Of a stretch of 64,000 nucleotides of DNA, positions 8,268 to 16,059 are shown in pieces. This stretch comes from Prevotellaceae bacterium UBA4361 (GTDB lineage: Bacteria > Bacteroidota > Bacteroidia > Bacteroidales > Bacteroidaceae): NCBI GenBank assembly GCA_002393575.1, contig DGSN01000037.1, forward strand, positions 50,054-114,053, given 5' to 3'. The position numbers and the translations under genes were made by a program. Position 1 is the stretch's first letter; each line of letters begins with the position of its first letter. Below the pieces are notes generated by a model. That model was not told the DNA's origin, ran no database searches, and saw only the letters and a list, made by a program, of their open reading frames with translations.

Positions 8268-10003
8268 TGCTGAAAACTCTCTTGAAACAAGTGAAGCAGT
8301 TCAAGACTGCTTCCATCCTCACACCCATCTTTACTTCTTTGGAAGTGGTGATGGGTGTGCTCATTCCATACGTCACGTCGTGGATTATCGACCGTGGCAT
8401 CATGGCGGGCGACATGAGCAAAGTGGTACTCTACGGAAGCATCATGCTCGTCATGGCATTCATCTCGCTGATGTTTGGCATTTTGTCGGGACGCTTCTCG
8501 GCATACGCCTCTACGGGTTTTGCCTACAACCTGCGCAATGCCATGTTTCGCAATATCCAGACTTTTTCCTTCTCCAACATCGACAAGTTTTCGTCGGCAG
8601 GATTGGTGACTCGCATGACGACCGATGTGTCGAATTTGCAGAGCGCTTTCCAGCAGATTCTTCGCATCTCGGTGCGTGCTCCGCTCAACTTGATTTTCAG
8701 TGTCTTCATGTGCATCTTTATCAACATGAAGATGAGTCTCATTTTCGTGGTTGCACTCGTCATCCTTGGCACTGCCCTCTATCTCATCATCAGCCGAACG
8801 GTGAAACTCTTTGCGCAAGTGTTTGAGAAGTACGACGACCTTAACAACTCGGTGCAAGAGAATGTGCAGGCCATCCGTGTGGTAAAAGCCTTTGTGCGTG
8901 AAGACTTTGAAAATTCAAAATTCAGGAAAGCCGCGGAGAATCTCTACAAGCTCTTCGTCCGCACGGAGAGTTTGCAAGCCATTAACAATCCCGTCATGAC
9001 CAGCGTCATCTATGGTTGCATCATCGCGCTCTCATGGTTCGGCGCACACTTCATCGTGGCTGGTGAACTCACCACGGGTCAGCTCACTTCGCTCTTCACT
9101 TACGTCATGACAATCATGAACTCGCTGATGATGCTTTCGATGATTTTCGTGATGCTTACCATGAGCGCTGCCAGCGGACGACGAGTGGCTGAAGTCATCG
9201 ACGAGAAGGCTACAATCTTCACTCCTGAGAATCCCGTCATGGAGGTGCAGGACGGAAGTATCGACTTCAAGGCTTGTTGCTTCTCTTACGGCAACGGAGA
9301 GTATGCCATCAAGAACATCACCCTCCACATCAATGCGGGCGAAACCATCGGAGTGATTGGAGGAACAGGTTGTGGTAAGAGTACATTGGCGATGTTGGTC
9401 AGTCGTCTTTATGATGCTTCGAAGGGTTCCGTCCTGGTGGGAGGAGTCGATGTGAAGTGCTACGACATGGATGTGCTTCGCAACGAAGTGGCAATGGTGC
9501 TTCAGAAGAATGTGCTTTTCTCTGGCACGATTCTCGACAACCTGCGCTGGGGAAAGACCGATGCCACATTGGAGGAATGTGTGCGTGCCTGCCAGTTGGC
9601 ACAAGCTGACGAATTCATCGAGCAGATGCCGCAGAAGTACGAAACGATGATTGAACAGAACGGAAACAATGTGTCGGGCGGTCAGAAGCAACGTCTTTGT
9701 ATTGCTCGTGCCCTTCTGAAGAAACCGAAGATTCTGGTACTCGACGACTCAACGAGTGCTTGCGATACCGCCACCGATGCAAAGATTCGCCGTGCCTTCC
9801 GTGAGGAAATTCCAAACACCACGAAACTCATCATCGCCCAGCGCATTCAGAGTGTGCAGGATGCCGACCGCATCATTGTGATGGAGAGCGGACAAGTGAG
9901 TGGATTCGACACGCACGAGAATCTTCTCAAGACCAACAGACTCTATCAGGAAATCTATCACATTCAGATGGAAGGTGAAGCCGACTTTGATTCACCAGAA
10001 TAA
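8267..10003 (+). CDS. ABC exporter half-transporter with degenerate ATP site
   Basis: 578 residues: six-helix transmembrane domain (about 1-320) and nucleotide-binding domain (about 330-570). Walker A is GGTGCGKST (about 365), the signature VSGGQKQR (about 470) and Walker B ILVLDDSTSACD (about 488). The catalytic glutamate after Walker B is aspartate, and the switch histidine is glutamine (LIIAQRIQSV, about 522). This is the pattern of the degenerate subunit of heterodimeric exporters such as TM287/288 and BmrC/BmrD. The partner with intact motifs is the next gene. Substrate is probably lipid or drug-like, but this is not shown. The start ATG 8267 overlaps the previous stop. Confidence 0.92.
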   Translation: MLKTLLKQVKQFKTASILTPIFTSLEVVMGVLIPYVTSWIIDRGIMAGDMSKVVLYGSIMLVMAFISLMFGILSGRFSAYASTGFAYNLRNAMFRNIQTFSFSNIDKFSSAGLVTRMTTDVSNLQSAFQQILRISVRAPLNLIFSVFMCIFINMKMSLIFVVALVILGTALYLIISRTVKLFAQVFEKYDDLNNSVQENVQAIRVVKAFVREDFENSKFRKAAENLYKLFVRTESLQAINNPVMTSVIYGCIIALSWFGAHFIVAGELTTGQLTSLFTYVMTIMNSLMMLSMIFVMLTMSAASGRRVAEVIDEKATIFTPENPVMEVQDGSIDFKACCFSYGNGEYAIKNITLHINAGETIGVIGGTGCGKSTLAMLVSRLYDASKGSVLVGGVDVKCYDMDVLRNEVAMVLQKNVLFSGTILDNLRWGKTDATLEECVRACQLAQADEFIEQMPQKYETMIEQNGNNVSGGQKQRLCIARALLKKPKILVLDDSTSACDTATDAKIRRAFREEIPNTTKLIIAQRIQSVQDADRIIVMESGQVSGFDTHENLLKTNRLYQEIYHIQMEGEADFDSPE

Positions 10004-10047
10004 TTCTTCAACCACAAATTAGAAGGATTTTTTAGGATTTAATATCC

Positions 10048-10080
10048 TTCATTCTTCATTTTTCATTCTTCATTCTTAAT
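10048..10080. repeat. Family D single arm, copy 1
   Basis: CATTCTTCATTTTTCATTCT followed by TCATTCTTAAT between the two ABC exporter genes. Only a right arm is present. Confidence 0.6.
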
Positions 10081-10088
10081 TGTAAGCA

Positions 10089-12077
10089 ATGCCAAGACAA
10101 ATCAACATAGGAGGACGACGTGGTCCTGGAGGACCAGGACAAAACTTTGGTGCTTCAGCCAAGATGCCAGAGGGAGGCATGAAGATGGTGAAGCGACTCT
10201 TCGGATATGTCACACGCAACTACAAGCTCTCGCTCGGAGTCGTTGCCCTGTGCATCATCATCACTTCCGTCACCACACTTGTCTCCACGCTTTTCACCCG
10301 CACTCTCATTGACGACTATATCGTGCCACTCACGCAGAGTGCCAACCCCGATTTCACACCGTTGGCTCATACGCTCTTCACGCTGGCAGCCGTTCTCGCC
10401 GTCGGCATTGTGTGTTCCTACCTCAACAACCGTCTGATGATTAATGTGGGGCAAGGCACCTTGCTCCGTTTGCGCACCGACCTCTTCGAACACATGGAGC
10501 AACTGCCTATTGGCTATTTCGACTCTCATGCACATGGCGACATCATGTCGGTCTATACCAACGATGTTGATACACTTCGCCAACTCATCGGGCAGAGCAT
10601 ACCACAGGTCTTTTCTTCCGCCATCACCATCAGCATCACCTTCGTGAGCATGTGCGTGATGAGTTGGCAACTCACGCTGCTCGTTCTGCTCATGACAATC
10701 GTGATGATATACGTCACTCGCGTGCTGGGCAATCGTTCCGCTGTCCATTTCAAGAGTCGTCAGCAGAATCTCGGTGCGATGAACGGCTACATTGAGGAAA
10801 TGCTGACAGGGCAGAAAGTGGTGAAAACCTTCTGCCATGAAGACGAAGCGATTGCGCGATTCGAGCAATACAACGAGGCATTGCGCGACAGTGCAAACAA
10901 AGCCAATCGTGAAGCCAATATCGTGATGCCTGTCAATGGCAACCTCTCCAACCTCATCTATGTACTCTGCGCCATCATCGGTGCTGCCATCGCATTGAAG
11001 TCGCCATTGGGTGCCACGCTCACCATCGGAACGCTCGTGTCCTTCCTCACGCTCATCAAGAACTTCACCCAGCCCGTTTCCCATCTCAGTCAGCAAATCA
11101 ACAGCGTGGTGATGGCATTGGCAGGAGCAGGACGTGTGTTCGAACTGATGGATGCCACACCTGAGAAAGACGAAAAGGCTTGTATCCGTTTGGTGAATGC
11201 CAAGAAAAACTCTGATGGCACTCTCTCCGAAACCACGGAGCGCACTGGCGTGTGGGCATGGAAAGTGCCGAAGGATGAATTCAAAAACATCGAGGGAAAG
11301 ACAGACGAGTCCGACCACAACGATGCCAACTACGGACTGATTCAACAGAAGGGCGAAGTGGATTTCACGCAGGTGGATTTCTCATACGTTCCCGAAAAAC
11401 AAGTGCTTTTCGACATAGAGCTCGACACCGACGCTGGGCAGAAGATTGCCCTCGTGGGAGGAACCGGAGCGGGAAAAACCACCATTACCAATCTCATCAA
11501 TCGTTTCTATGACATTCAGGACGGACGCATCCTCTACGACCACATCGACATCCGCAAGATTCACCGCGAGGACTTGCGTCGTTCGCTCGGCATGGTGCTA
11601 CAGGAAACACACCTCTTCACGGGAACAGTGATGGAGAACATTCGTTATGGTCGTCTCGATGCCACAGACGAGGAATGTCGTGCCGCTGCCGAACTTGTCA
11701 ATGCCGACGATTTCATCCTTCGTCTGTCCGAGGGTTACGACACGATGCTCACCGCCGATGGTGGCAACCTCAGTCAGGGCGAGCGTCAGTTGTTGGCGAT
11801 AGCCCGAGCAGCCGTTGCCAATCCTCCTGCGCTGATTCTCGATGAGGCCACGTCCAGCATCGACACCCGCACCGAGCGCCTCGTGCAGGATGGCATGGAC
11901 CGCATCATGGAAGGACGCTCCACCTTCGTCATTGCCCATCGCCTTTCCACCGTCCGCAATTCCCACATCATTTGTGTCATGGACCACGGTCGCATCATCG
12001 AGCAAGGCAATCACGACGAATTGATTGCCAAGCAAGGCAAATACTACCAGCTCTACACAGGCAAGCAGATTGATTAG
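10089..12077 (+). CDS. ABC exporter half-transporter with intact ATP site
   Basis: 662 residues. A glycine-rich N-terminal leader (about 1-30) precedes the six-helix domain. Between the membrane domain and the nucleotide-binding domain there is a charged insertion of about 60 residues (about 360-420, including TERTGVWAWKVPKDEFKN). Long variants of this sort are known in the BmrD-type partner. Walker A GGTGAGKTT (about 458), signature LSQGERQ (about 561), Walker B ALILDEATSSID with the catalytic glutamate (about 582) and switch histidine VIAHRLST (about 616) are all intact. It should pair with the preceding degenerate subunit. Its stop overlaps the stop of the convergent RAYT-like gene by three bases. 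Confidence 0.92.
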   Translation: MPRQINIGGRRGPGGPGQNFGASAKMPEGGMKMVKRLFGYVTRNYKLSLGVVALCIIITSVTTLVSTLFTRTLIDDYIVPLTQSANPDFTPLAHTLFTLAAVLAVGIVCSYLNNRLMINVGQGTLLRLRTDLFEHMEQLPIGYFDSHAHGDIMSVYTNDVDTLRQLIGQSIPQVFSSAITISITFVSMCVMSWQLTLLVLLMTIVMIYVTRVLGNRSAVHFKSRQQNLGAMNGYIEEMLTGQKVVKTFCHEDEAIARFEQYNEALRDSANKANREANIVMPVNGNLSNLIYVLCAIIGAAIALKSPLGATLTIGTLVSFLTLIKNFTQPVSHLSQQINSVVMALAGAGRVFELMDATPEKDEKACIRLVNAKKNSDGTLSETTERTGVWAWKVPKDEFKNIEGKTDESDHNDANYGLIQQKGEVDFTQVDFSYVPEKQVLFDIELDTDAGQKIALVGGTGAGKTTITNLINRFYDIQDGRILYDHIDIRKIHREDLRRSLGMVLQETHLFTGTVMENIRYGRLDATDEECRAAAELVNADDFILRLSEGYDTMLTADGGNLSQGERQLLAIARAAVANPPALILDEATSSIDTRTERLVQDGMDRIMEGRSTFVIAHRLSTVRNSHIICVMDHGRIIEQGNHDELIAKQGKYYQLYTGKQID

Positions 12078-13141
12078 CTTTCGGCAATTTGTTCAGCCAA
12101 ATGATTCAGTTGGAGGCATTGTTCTCGACTGATGGTCTTGTGTTCTGTATGATATTCCCACGGTGCGATTTGTAGCAGTTGACCGCTGGCACACGCATCG
12201 AAACTTTCTCCGCTTGGTTTATAAATAGGAGGAAAACCGTTCTCACGTAGTAAAATAATGGAATAGCCACGATTCATGGCTTCGCGCATCACGAGTTTCT
12301 CTCGTGGTGCTATGGCTGCGCTGACCAGTACGCCACCCGCTTCGCCCAAAGCAAGCCATTCCTTTGCCAACCGTGCGTATTCCGAATCTGTGTAGGCACG
12401 ATGGACAACGATGGCGGCTTTCATGGGGATGTCGAGCAGAAAGCGATTTCCCACCATCTGAACTTGTTTTCCCAGCAATGGTTCTTCGCGCCTGATGGTG
12501 AAGAAGTCAGGATGGGAGCGTTTCACTGCAAGGCGACGGGGATTGTCGTCGAGGTAATGTATCCATCGTTCGAGCTGCCCTTCTCGCATGAGGATTTTGT
12601 CGTTGTAGCCAGGTTCGAATAGAGATGGGCGGGCAGACTGGGGGAGGGAACCTTGCACAGATGTGCAAGGCACAGTTCCTCGAACGTCGGTTCGAGGCTC
12701 TTTGTTGGTGGGCATGATGCCTTCGTCTTGCAATCGCCACCACGCTTTGGAGCAACCGCTTTTGAAACCGCCAATGACTTTCCCGATGTGGCTGCCTTTG
12801 GGCATGTTCCTTTTCACATGGATGATGATGTGGATGTGGTCGGGCATGATGCATGCCTTCTGCACTTCTATCATGGGATAGAACTGGGAAATCTTTTGCA
12901 GTTCGTCTTGAAGAATGGCTTTGCCAAGGGGAGAAAGTGAGACAAAGGGGGCACTTTCGGGCTGGTCTTCTGAAAATGTCTCGTAATGGAGCGTGCCGAA
13001 AAGAGGCAAGCGTCCTTTGGTGACCATCGTCAGCATGTAGGAACCAAAACGACCATAGTCGTGCTGTGACTTGCGACGCTTCATGCTGTGCTTGATGTCT
13101 GCCAGTTGAATACCTTTGCTTATTGCCTCTTCGCGTTGCAT
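12074..13141 (-). CDS. REP-associated tyrosine transposase (Y1/RAYT) relative with extra C-terminal domain
   Basis: 355 residues. Residues about 30-210 match the Y1_Tnp (IS200/RAYT-like) fold: GSYMLTMVTKGR, the HUH motif as CIMPDHIHIIIHV (H102 and H104), and SLFEPGYNDKILMR ... LERWIHYLDDNPRR. The nucleophilic tyrosine is probably Y179 or Y196, but which is uncertain. Residues about 220-355 form an added domain (GGVLVSAAIAPREKLVM, YSIILLRENGFP) that loosely resembles a DprA/LOG-type Rossmann fold. No terminal repeats flank the gene, as expected for single-copy RAYTs. A variable loop (about 146-172) is encoded by DNA holding two perfect hairpins (12651-12670, 12678-12697). It lies 17 bp downstream of the HAD gene on the same strand. 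Confidence 0.8.
   Translation of the reverse strand: MQREEAISKGIQLADIKHSMKRRKSQHDYGRFGSYMLTMVTKGRLPLFGTLHYETFSEDQPESAPFVSLSPLGKAILQDELQKISQFYPMIEVQKACIMPDHIHIIIHVKRNMPKGSHIGKVIGGFKSGCSKAWWRLQDEGIMPTNKEPRTDVRGTVPCTSVQGSLPQSARPSLFEPGYNDKILMREGQLERWIHYLDDNPRRLAVKRSHPDFFTIRREEPLLGKQVQMVGNRFLLDIPMKAAIVVHRAYTDSEYARLAKEWLALGEAGGVLVSAAIAPREKLVMREAMNRGYSIILLRENGFPPIYKPSGESFDACASGQLLQIAPWEYHTEHKTISREQCLQLNHLAEQIAES
12651..12697. repeat. Two perfect hairpins inside the RAYT-like gene
   Basis: CCTTGCACAGATGTGCAAGG (12651-12670) has 9-bp arms, and CCTCGAACGTCGGTTCGAGG (12678-12697) has 8-bp arms with a GTCG loop; they are 7 bp apart. They encode the variable loop between the HUH half and the GYND half of the transposase. 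Confidence 0.85.
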
Positions 13142-13158
13142 GGTTGAATTTCTTGCTT

Positions 13159-13938
13159 TCAGATGATGTGGAAGTGCTGGAGGGCGTGGAGGATGCCATT
13201 GTCGTCCACGTGGGAGGTGATGTAGTCGGCATGGGCTTTCACCGTGTCGGACGCGTTGCCCATAGCGATGCCGAGGGCAGCGTGGCGGAGCATGGGGATG
13301 TCGTTGCCGCCATCGCCTATGCCGACCGTTTCTGAAAGGTCGATGCCGTAGTGACGGATGATGTTGTCGATGCCTGAGTCTTTGCCAACGCCTTGCGCAA
13401 TGACATCGGTGAAGGACGGATGCCAGCGTGCGGCTACACAGTGGGGGAGAATCGAGTTCATGATGTGGGTTTCTTCGTCGGCTGAGAAGAAACCGATGAG
13501 TTGTAGAATGTCATCGTTTGCAGCTTCTTCGATGGGAAGGAGTGCGGGAAGTTGTACGTTGAGGGTGGTCATCACATCGTCAACGACCGCCTGCTGCGTG
13601 TTGAATCCATAGACGTTGTGCTTGGCGATGGCAAGGAAGGGGATGGGATTCGTGGAGAGGAAGGAGAGGAGTCGTTCCACGTCGTCTTTCACGATGCTCT
13701 GCTGGAAGAGGGTGTTTCCCTCGCTGTCGAGGCAGAGTGCTCCCGTGGCGCAGACCATGCCGTCGTATTCCACGCCTTGCAGGTTGTTGATGAACTGCAA
13801 GGGACGGCCTGTGCAGATGAACACCTTGATGCCGCGCTGACGTGCTTCGTGGATGGCTTGGCGCGTGGATTCGGGTACGGAATGAGTGGTGAAGGAAACT
13901 AGTGTTCCGTCAATATCGAAGAAAAGTGCTTTGAACAT
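13159..13938 (-). CDS. Cof-type HAD-superfamily hydrolase
   Basis: 259 residues, normal for the Cof/YbiV group (HAD with a C2B cap). Motif I is FFDIDGTLVSF (residues 6-16), motif II lies in VFICTGRP, the conserved lysine is in QGVGKDSGI, and motif IV is GIGDGGNDIPML. Family members dephosphorylate small sugar or cofactor phosphates in the cytoplasm; the substrate cannot be read from the sequence. A TAACTTTG -7 element on the minus strand (13951-13944) leaves almost no leader before ATG 13938. It may be co-transcribed with the RAYT-like gene. Confidence 0.88.
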   Translation of the reverse strand: MFKALFFDIDGTLVSFTTHSVPESTRQAIHEARQRGIKVFICTGRPLQFINNLQGVEYDGMVCATGALCLDSEGNTLFQQSIVKDDVERLLSFLSTNPIPFLAIAKHNVYGFNTQQAVVDDVMTTLNVQLPALLPIEEAANDDILQLIGFFSADEETHIMNSILPHCVAARWHPSFTDVIAQGVGKDSGIDNIIRHYGIDLSETVGIGDGGNDIPMLRHAALGIAMGNASDTVKAHADYITSHVDDNGILHALQHFHII

Positions 13939-13943
13939 GAGGA

Positions 13944-13992
13944 CAAAGTTACGATTTTTTTAGGACTCTTGAGCTAAAAATGTCTAACTTTG
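13944..13992. promoter_or_regulatory. Back-to-back -7 elements of a divergent pair
   Basis: TAACTTTG is present on both strands: minus 13951-13944 for the HAD gene and plus 13985-13992 for the B3/4 gene. Upstream TTG boxes at the usual 19-21 bp are not clear, so each call rests on the -7 element and its position. Confidence 0.5.
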
Positions 13993-14022
13993 CAGCATCA
14001 ATCCCAAAAAAGAAAACAAAAT

Positions 14023-14697
14023 ATGGAACAGAAGAATATCGTTGTTTCCGACGAATTACGCAAGGCATGGCCGCTGTTCACAGGCTGTGCCGTGTATGCC
14101 GATTTTGAGAATACGGAGCATAGCGACGAGTTGTGGCAGGAGATAGATGCCTTCGTAGCGGAAATGCGGACTCAATACACGGTGGATAGCATCAAGCAAA
14201 TCAGTGGTATCGAAGCCACGCGCAAAGCATATAAGGCTTGCGGCAAGGACCCGAGCCGTTATCGTCCCAGCAACGAGCAGTTGGTGCGTCGCACCTTGCA
14301 GGGCAAAGACCTCTACCAGATAGACACGGCAGTTGACCTCATCAATTTGGCATCGATGAAATACGGTTACAGCATTGGTGGTTTCGACCGCGACAAGATT
14401 GAGGGCGACACCATCTGCTTGGGCATTGGCAAGGAAGGAGAACCCTACGAGGGCATTGGACGCGGTGTGCTCAACATTGAAGGAATGCCCGTCTATCGTG
14501 ATGCTGTCGGTGGCATTGGCACTCCCACCAGCGACAACGAGCGCACGAAAATGTCGATGACGACCATCCATCTGCTTGCGCTCGTGAATGGTTATGATGG
14601 CAACAAGGAGCAGACTCGTGCCTGTGCCGACTTCATCGTGGAATTGATGGAGAAATATGCAAAGGGGAAGAATTGCAGAGTGGTTGAGTTTCAATAA
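14023..14697 (+). CDS. B3/B4 (tRNA-binding) domain protein
   Basis: 224 residues from ATG 14023; reading further upstream would need a TTG inside the promoter. The protein resembles free-standing B3/B4 domains related to phenylalanyl-tRNA synthetase beta chain: IKQISGIEATRKAYKACGKDP-type text, YRPSNEQLVRRTLQGKDLY, VDLINLASMKYGYSIGGFD, and a C-terminal GGIGTPTSDNERTKM. In the synthetase this fold helps edit mischarged tRNA; the free-standing versions have no settled role. It is preceded by TAACTTTG at 13985-13992 and followed by a repeat-rich gap. Confidence 0.82.
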   Translation: MEQKNIVVSDELRKAWPLFTGCAVYADFENTEHSDELWQEIDAFVAEMRTQYTVDSIKQISGIEATRKAYKACGKDPSRYRPSNEQLVRRTLQGKDLYQIDTAVDLINLASMKYGYSIGGFDRDKIEGDTICLGIGKEGEPYEGIGRGVLNIEGMPVYRDAVGGIGTPTSDNERTKMSMTTIHLLALVNGYDGNKEQTRACADFIVELMEKYAKGKNCRVVEFQ

Positions 14698-14760
14698 TTC
14701 AATTCTTTTTAGGCGATTTTGAGGATTGTCTGAATTGTTTATTCGATTTTACTAAATGCG

Positions 14761-14836
14761 CGAGGGCTCGTTATCGTTCAAGCGAGCCCTCGTCGTAGTT
14801 CAAACGAGCCTTCGCTTGAAAAACGATGAAGGCTCG
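14761..14836. repeat. Family C array 2: four 10-bp cores at exact 22-bp spacing
   Basis: Cores CGAGGGCTCG (14761), CGAGCCCTCG (14783), CGAGCCTTCG (14805) and TGAAGGCTCG (14827) start exactly 22 bp apart. The outer flanks are inverted copies, ATTTTACTAAAT on the left and ATTTAGTAGAAT on the right, so the whole block of about 106 bp can fold on itself. Confidence 0.85.
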
Positions 14837-14862
14837 GTGATTTAGTAGAATCAAAAAGAAAA

Positions 14863-15046
14863 ATGATGAATGAAGAATGGTCGCTTCGCTCCGCTCCGAA
14901 TGAAGAATGAGCGCTACGCTTAAATGAAGAATGAAGAATGGTCGCTACGCTCCGAATGAAGAATGAAAATTACTCAACCAATGAGCAGAGTAAAATATAT
15001 TCTTCATTCTTCATTCTACATTCTTCATTTTATTATTCTTCATTTA
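14863..15046. repeat. Family D inverted repeat, copy 2
   Basis: Left arm built of GAATGAAGAATG units, centre TTACTCAACCAATGAGCAGA then GTAAAA, right arm built of ATTCTTCATTCTACATTC. Other copies sit at 10048, 17462, 18302, 19373, 24573, 36535, 48551 and 63955. Confidence 0.8.
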
Positions 15047-15063
15047 ATAACATTCTTCAAAAT

Positions 15064-15094
15064 TTGGTATTTCGCTCAACTTGCACTAACTTTG
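15064..15094 (+). promoter_or_regulatory. Promoter of the DUF4827 lipoprotein operon
   Basis: TTG at 15064-15066, 20 bp, then TAACTTTG at 15087-15094. The stretch CTCAACTTGCACTAACTTTG is identical to the promoter of the ABC-F gene near 57151-57170. Confidence 0.75.
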
Positions 15095-15171
15095 CAAGGT
15101 TTTTGGTGTATTCCTACGGAAAAGTGCCACGAACGTATATTACTTTCAGTTCACAAAACAGATAACAAAGA

Positions 15172-15843
15172 ATGAGAAAGCTGATTTTTGCAATCTTGTC
15201 GATGGTGATGGGATGTGTAGGCATGATGATGTTGTATTCATGCAATAAGGGAGAAACCTACGCCGAGATGAAAAAGAAGGAAAGAAATGCTATTGAAGCG
15301 TTTATCAAGGATAACGAGTTGGTTGGTCCTATCAATGTGATAAGCGAATCTACGTTCTATGCGCAAGATTCTCTGACGGACTACACGAAAAACGAATTCG
15401 TGCTGTTCCAGGAGGATGGCGTGTATATGCAGATTGTGCGCAAGGGTGAAGGGCAGTCGGTGGTGGAGATGGCGAAAGCCTTCACTGACAGTACGCTCTA
15501 CACGAGTGTGCTTTGTCGCTTCTACGAATGGGACATTGAACATGCCGACACCACTTGCACGAATGTGGGTCGCACATCGTCAATGGTCGATAAGTTGCAG
15601 CTCACATACGCTCATCGTGGTCGCAGCTATTCTGCTTCGTTCACGCAGGGCTACATGTTGCAACGCTATGGGTCGGTGGTGCCAAAGGGATGGCTCAAGC
15701 CGCTCGACTACATTCGCTTGTCTCGCAATTCGGGTCGCATTGCTAAGGTGCGCCTCATTGTTCCTCATTCGTCGGGAACGAGCAACGCCAGCAGCTATGT
15801 GCTTCCGTTCTTCTACGAAATCACTTTCCAGCAGGGAAGGTAA
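15172..15843 (+). CDS. DUF4827-like lipoprotein
   Basis: 223 residues. A lipoprotein signal peptide ends in MMMLYSCNKG, with C24 as the probable lipidated cysteine. The rest (TYAEMKKKERNAIEAFIKDN, EFVLFQEDGVYMQIVRKGEG, VPKGWLKPLDYIRL) fits the Bacteroidales DUF4827 lipoproteins, which have an FKBP-like look but no known activity. It has a strong promoter at 15064-15094 and precedes a phosphohexomutase, an order I recall from other Bacteroidales genomes. It probably sits in the periplasm or the outer membrane. Confidence 0.8.
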   Translation: MRKLIFAILSMVMGCVGMMMLYSCNKGETYAEMKKKERNAIEAFIKDNELVGPINVISESTFYAQDSLTDYTKNEFVLFQEDGVYMQIVRKGEGQSVVEMAKAFTDSTLYTSVLCRFYEWDIEHADTTCTNVGRTSSMVDKLQLTYAHRGRSYSASFTQGYMLQRYGSVVPKGWLKPLDYIRLSRNSGRIAKVRLIVPHSSGTSNASSYVLPFFYEITFQQGR

Positions 15844-15859
15844 AGGAAAGTGAAAAAGG

Positions 15860-15899
15860 GACCCACCCCAACCCCTCTCCAAAAGGCGAGGGGAGTGGA
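15860..15899. repeat. Family A/B related palindrome, short variant
   Basis: ACCCACCCCAACCCCTCTCC, then AAAAGGCGAGGGGAGTGG. It combines the family A head with the family B stem and lies just after the DUF4827 stop codon. Confidence 0.65.
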
Positions 15900-16059
15900 T
15901 AGAGAGAGGAAAATAATCCGTTTAAATCCTTAAAATCCCTGATAAAAAACTTAATTAAGTTCAAAGGACAAAGAACAAGGAACAAGGTAGTAAGCGAAAA
16001 TCCTAAAAAATCCTTTAAATCCCTGATTAAAAACTTGAAAACTTAAACACAGATAAAAT

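Larger units (their letters stand above)
14698..15171. other. Repeat-rich intergenic region with promoter
   Basis: 474 bp without a gene. In order it contains a family C array bounded by an inverted ACTAAAT/ATTTAGT flank (14746-14851), a long family D inverted repeat (14863-15046), and the promoter of the DUF4827 gene (15064-15094). Confidence 0.75.
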
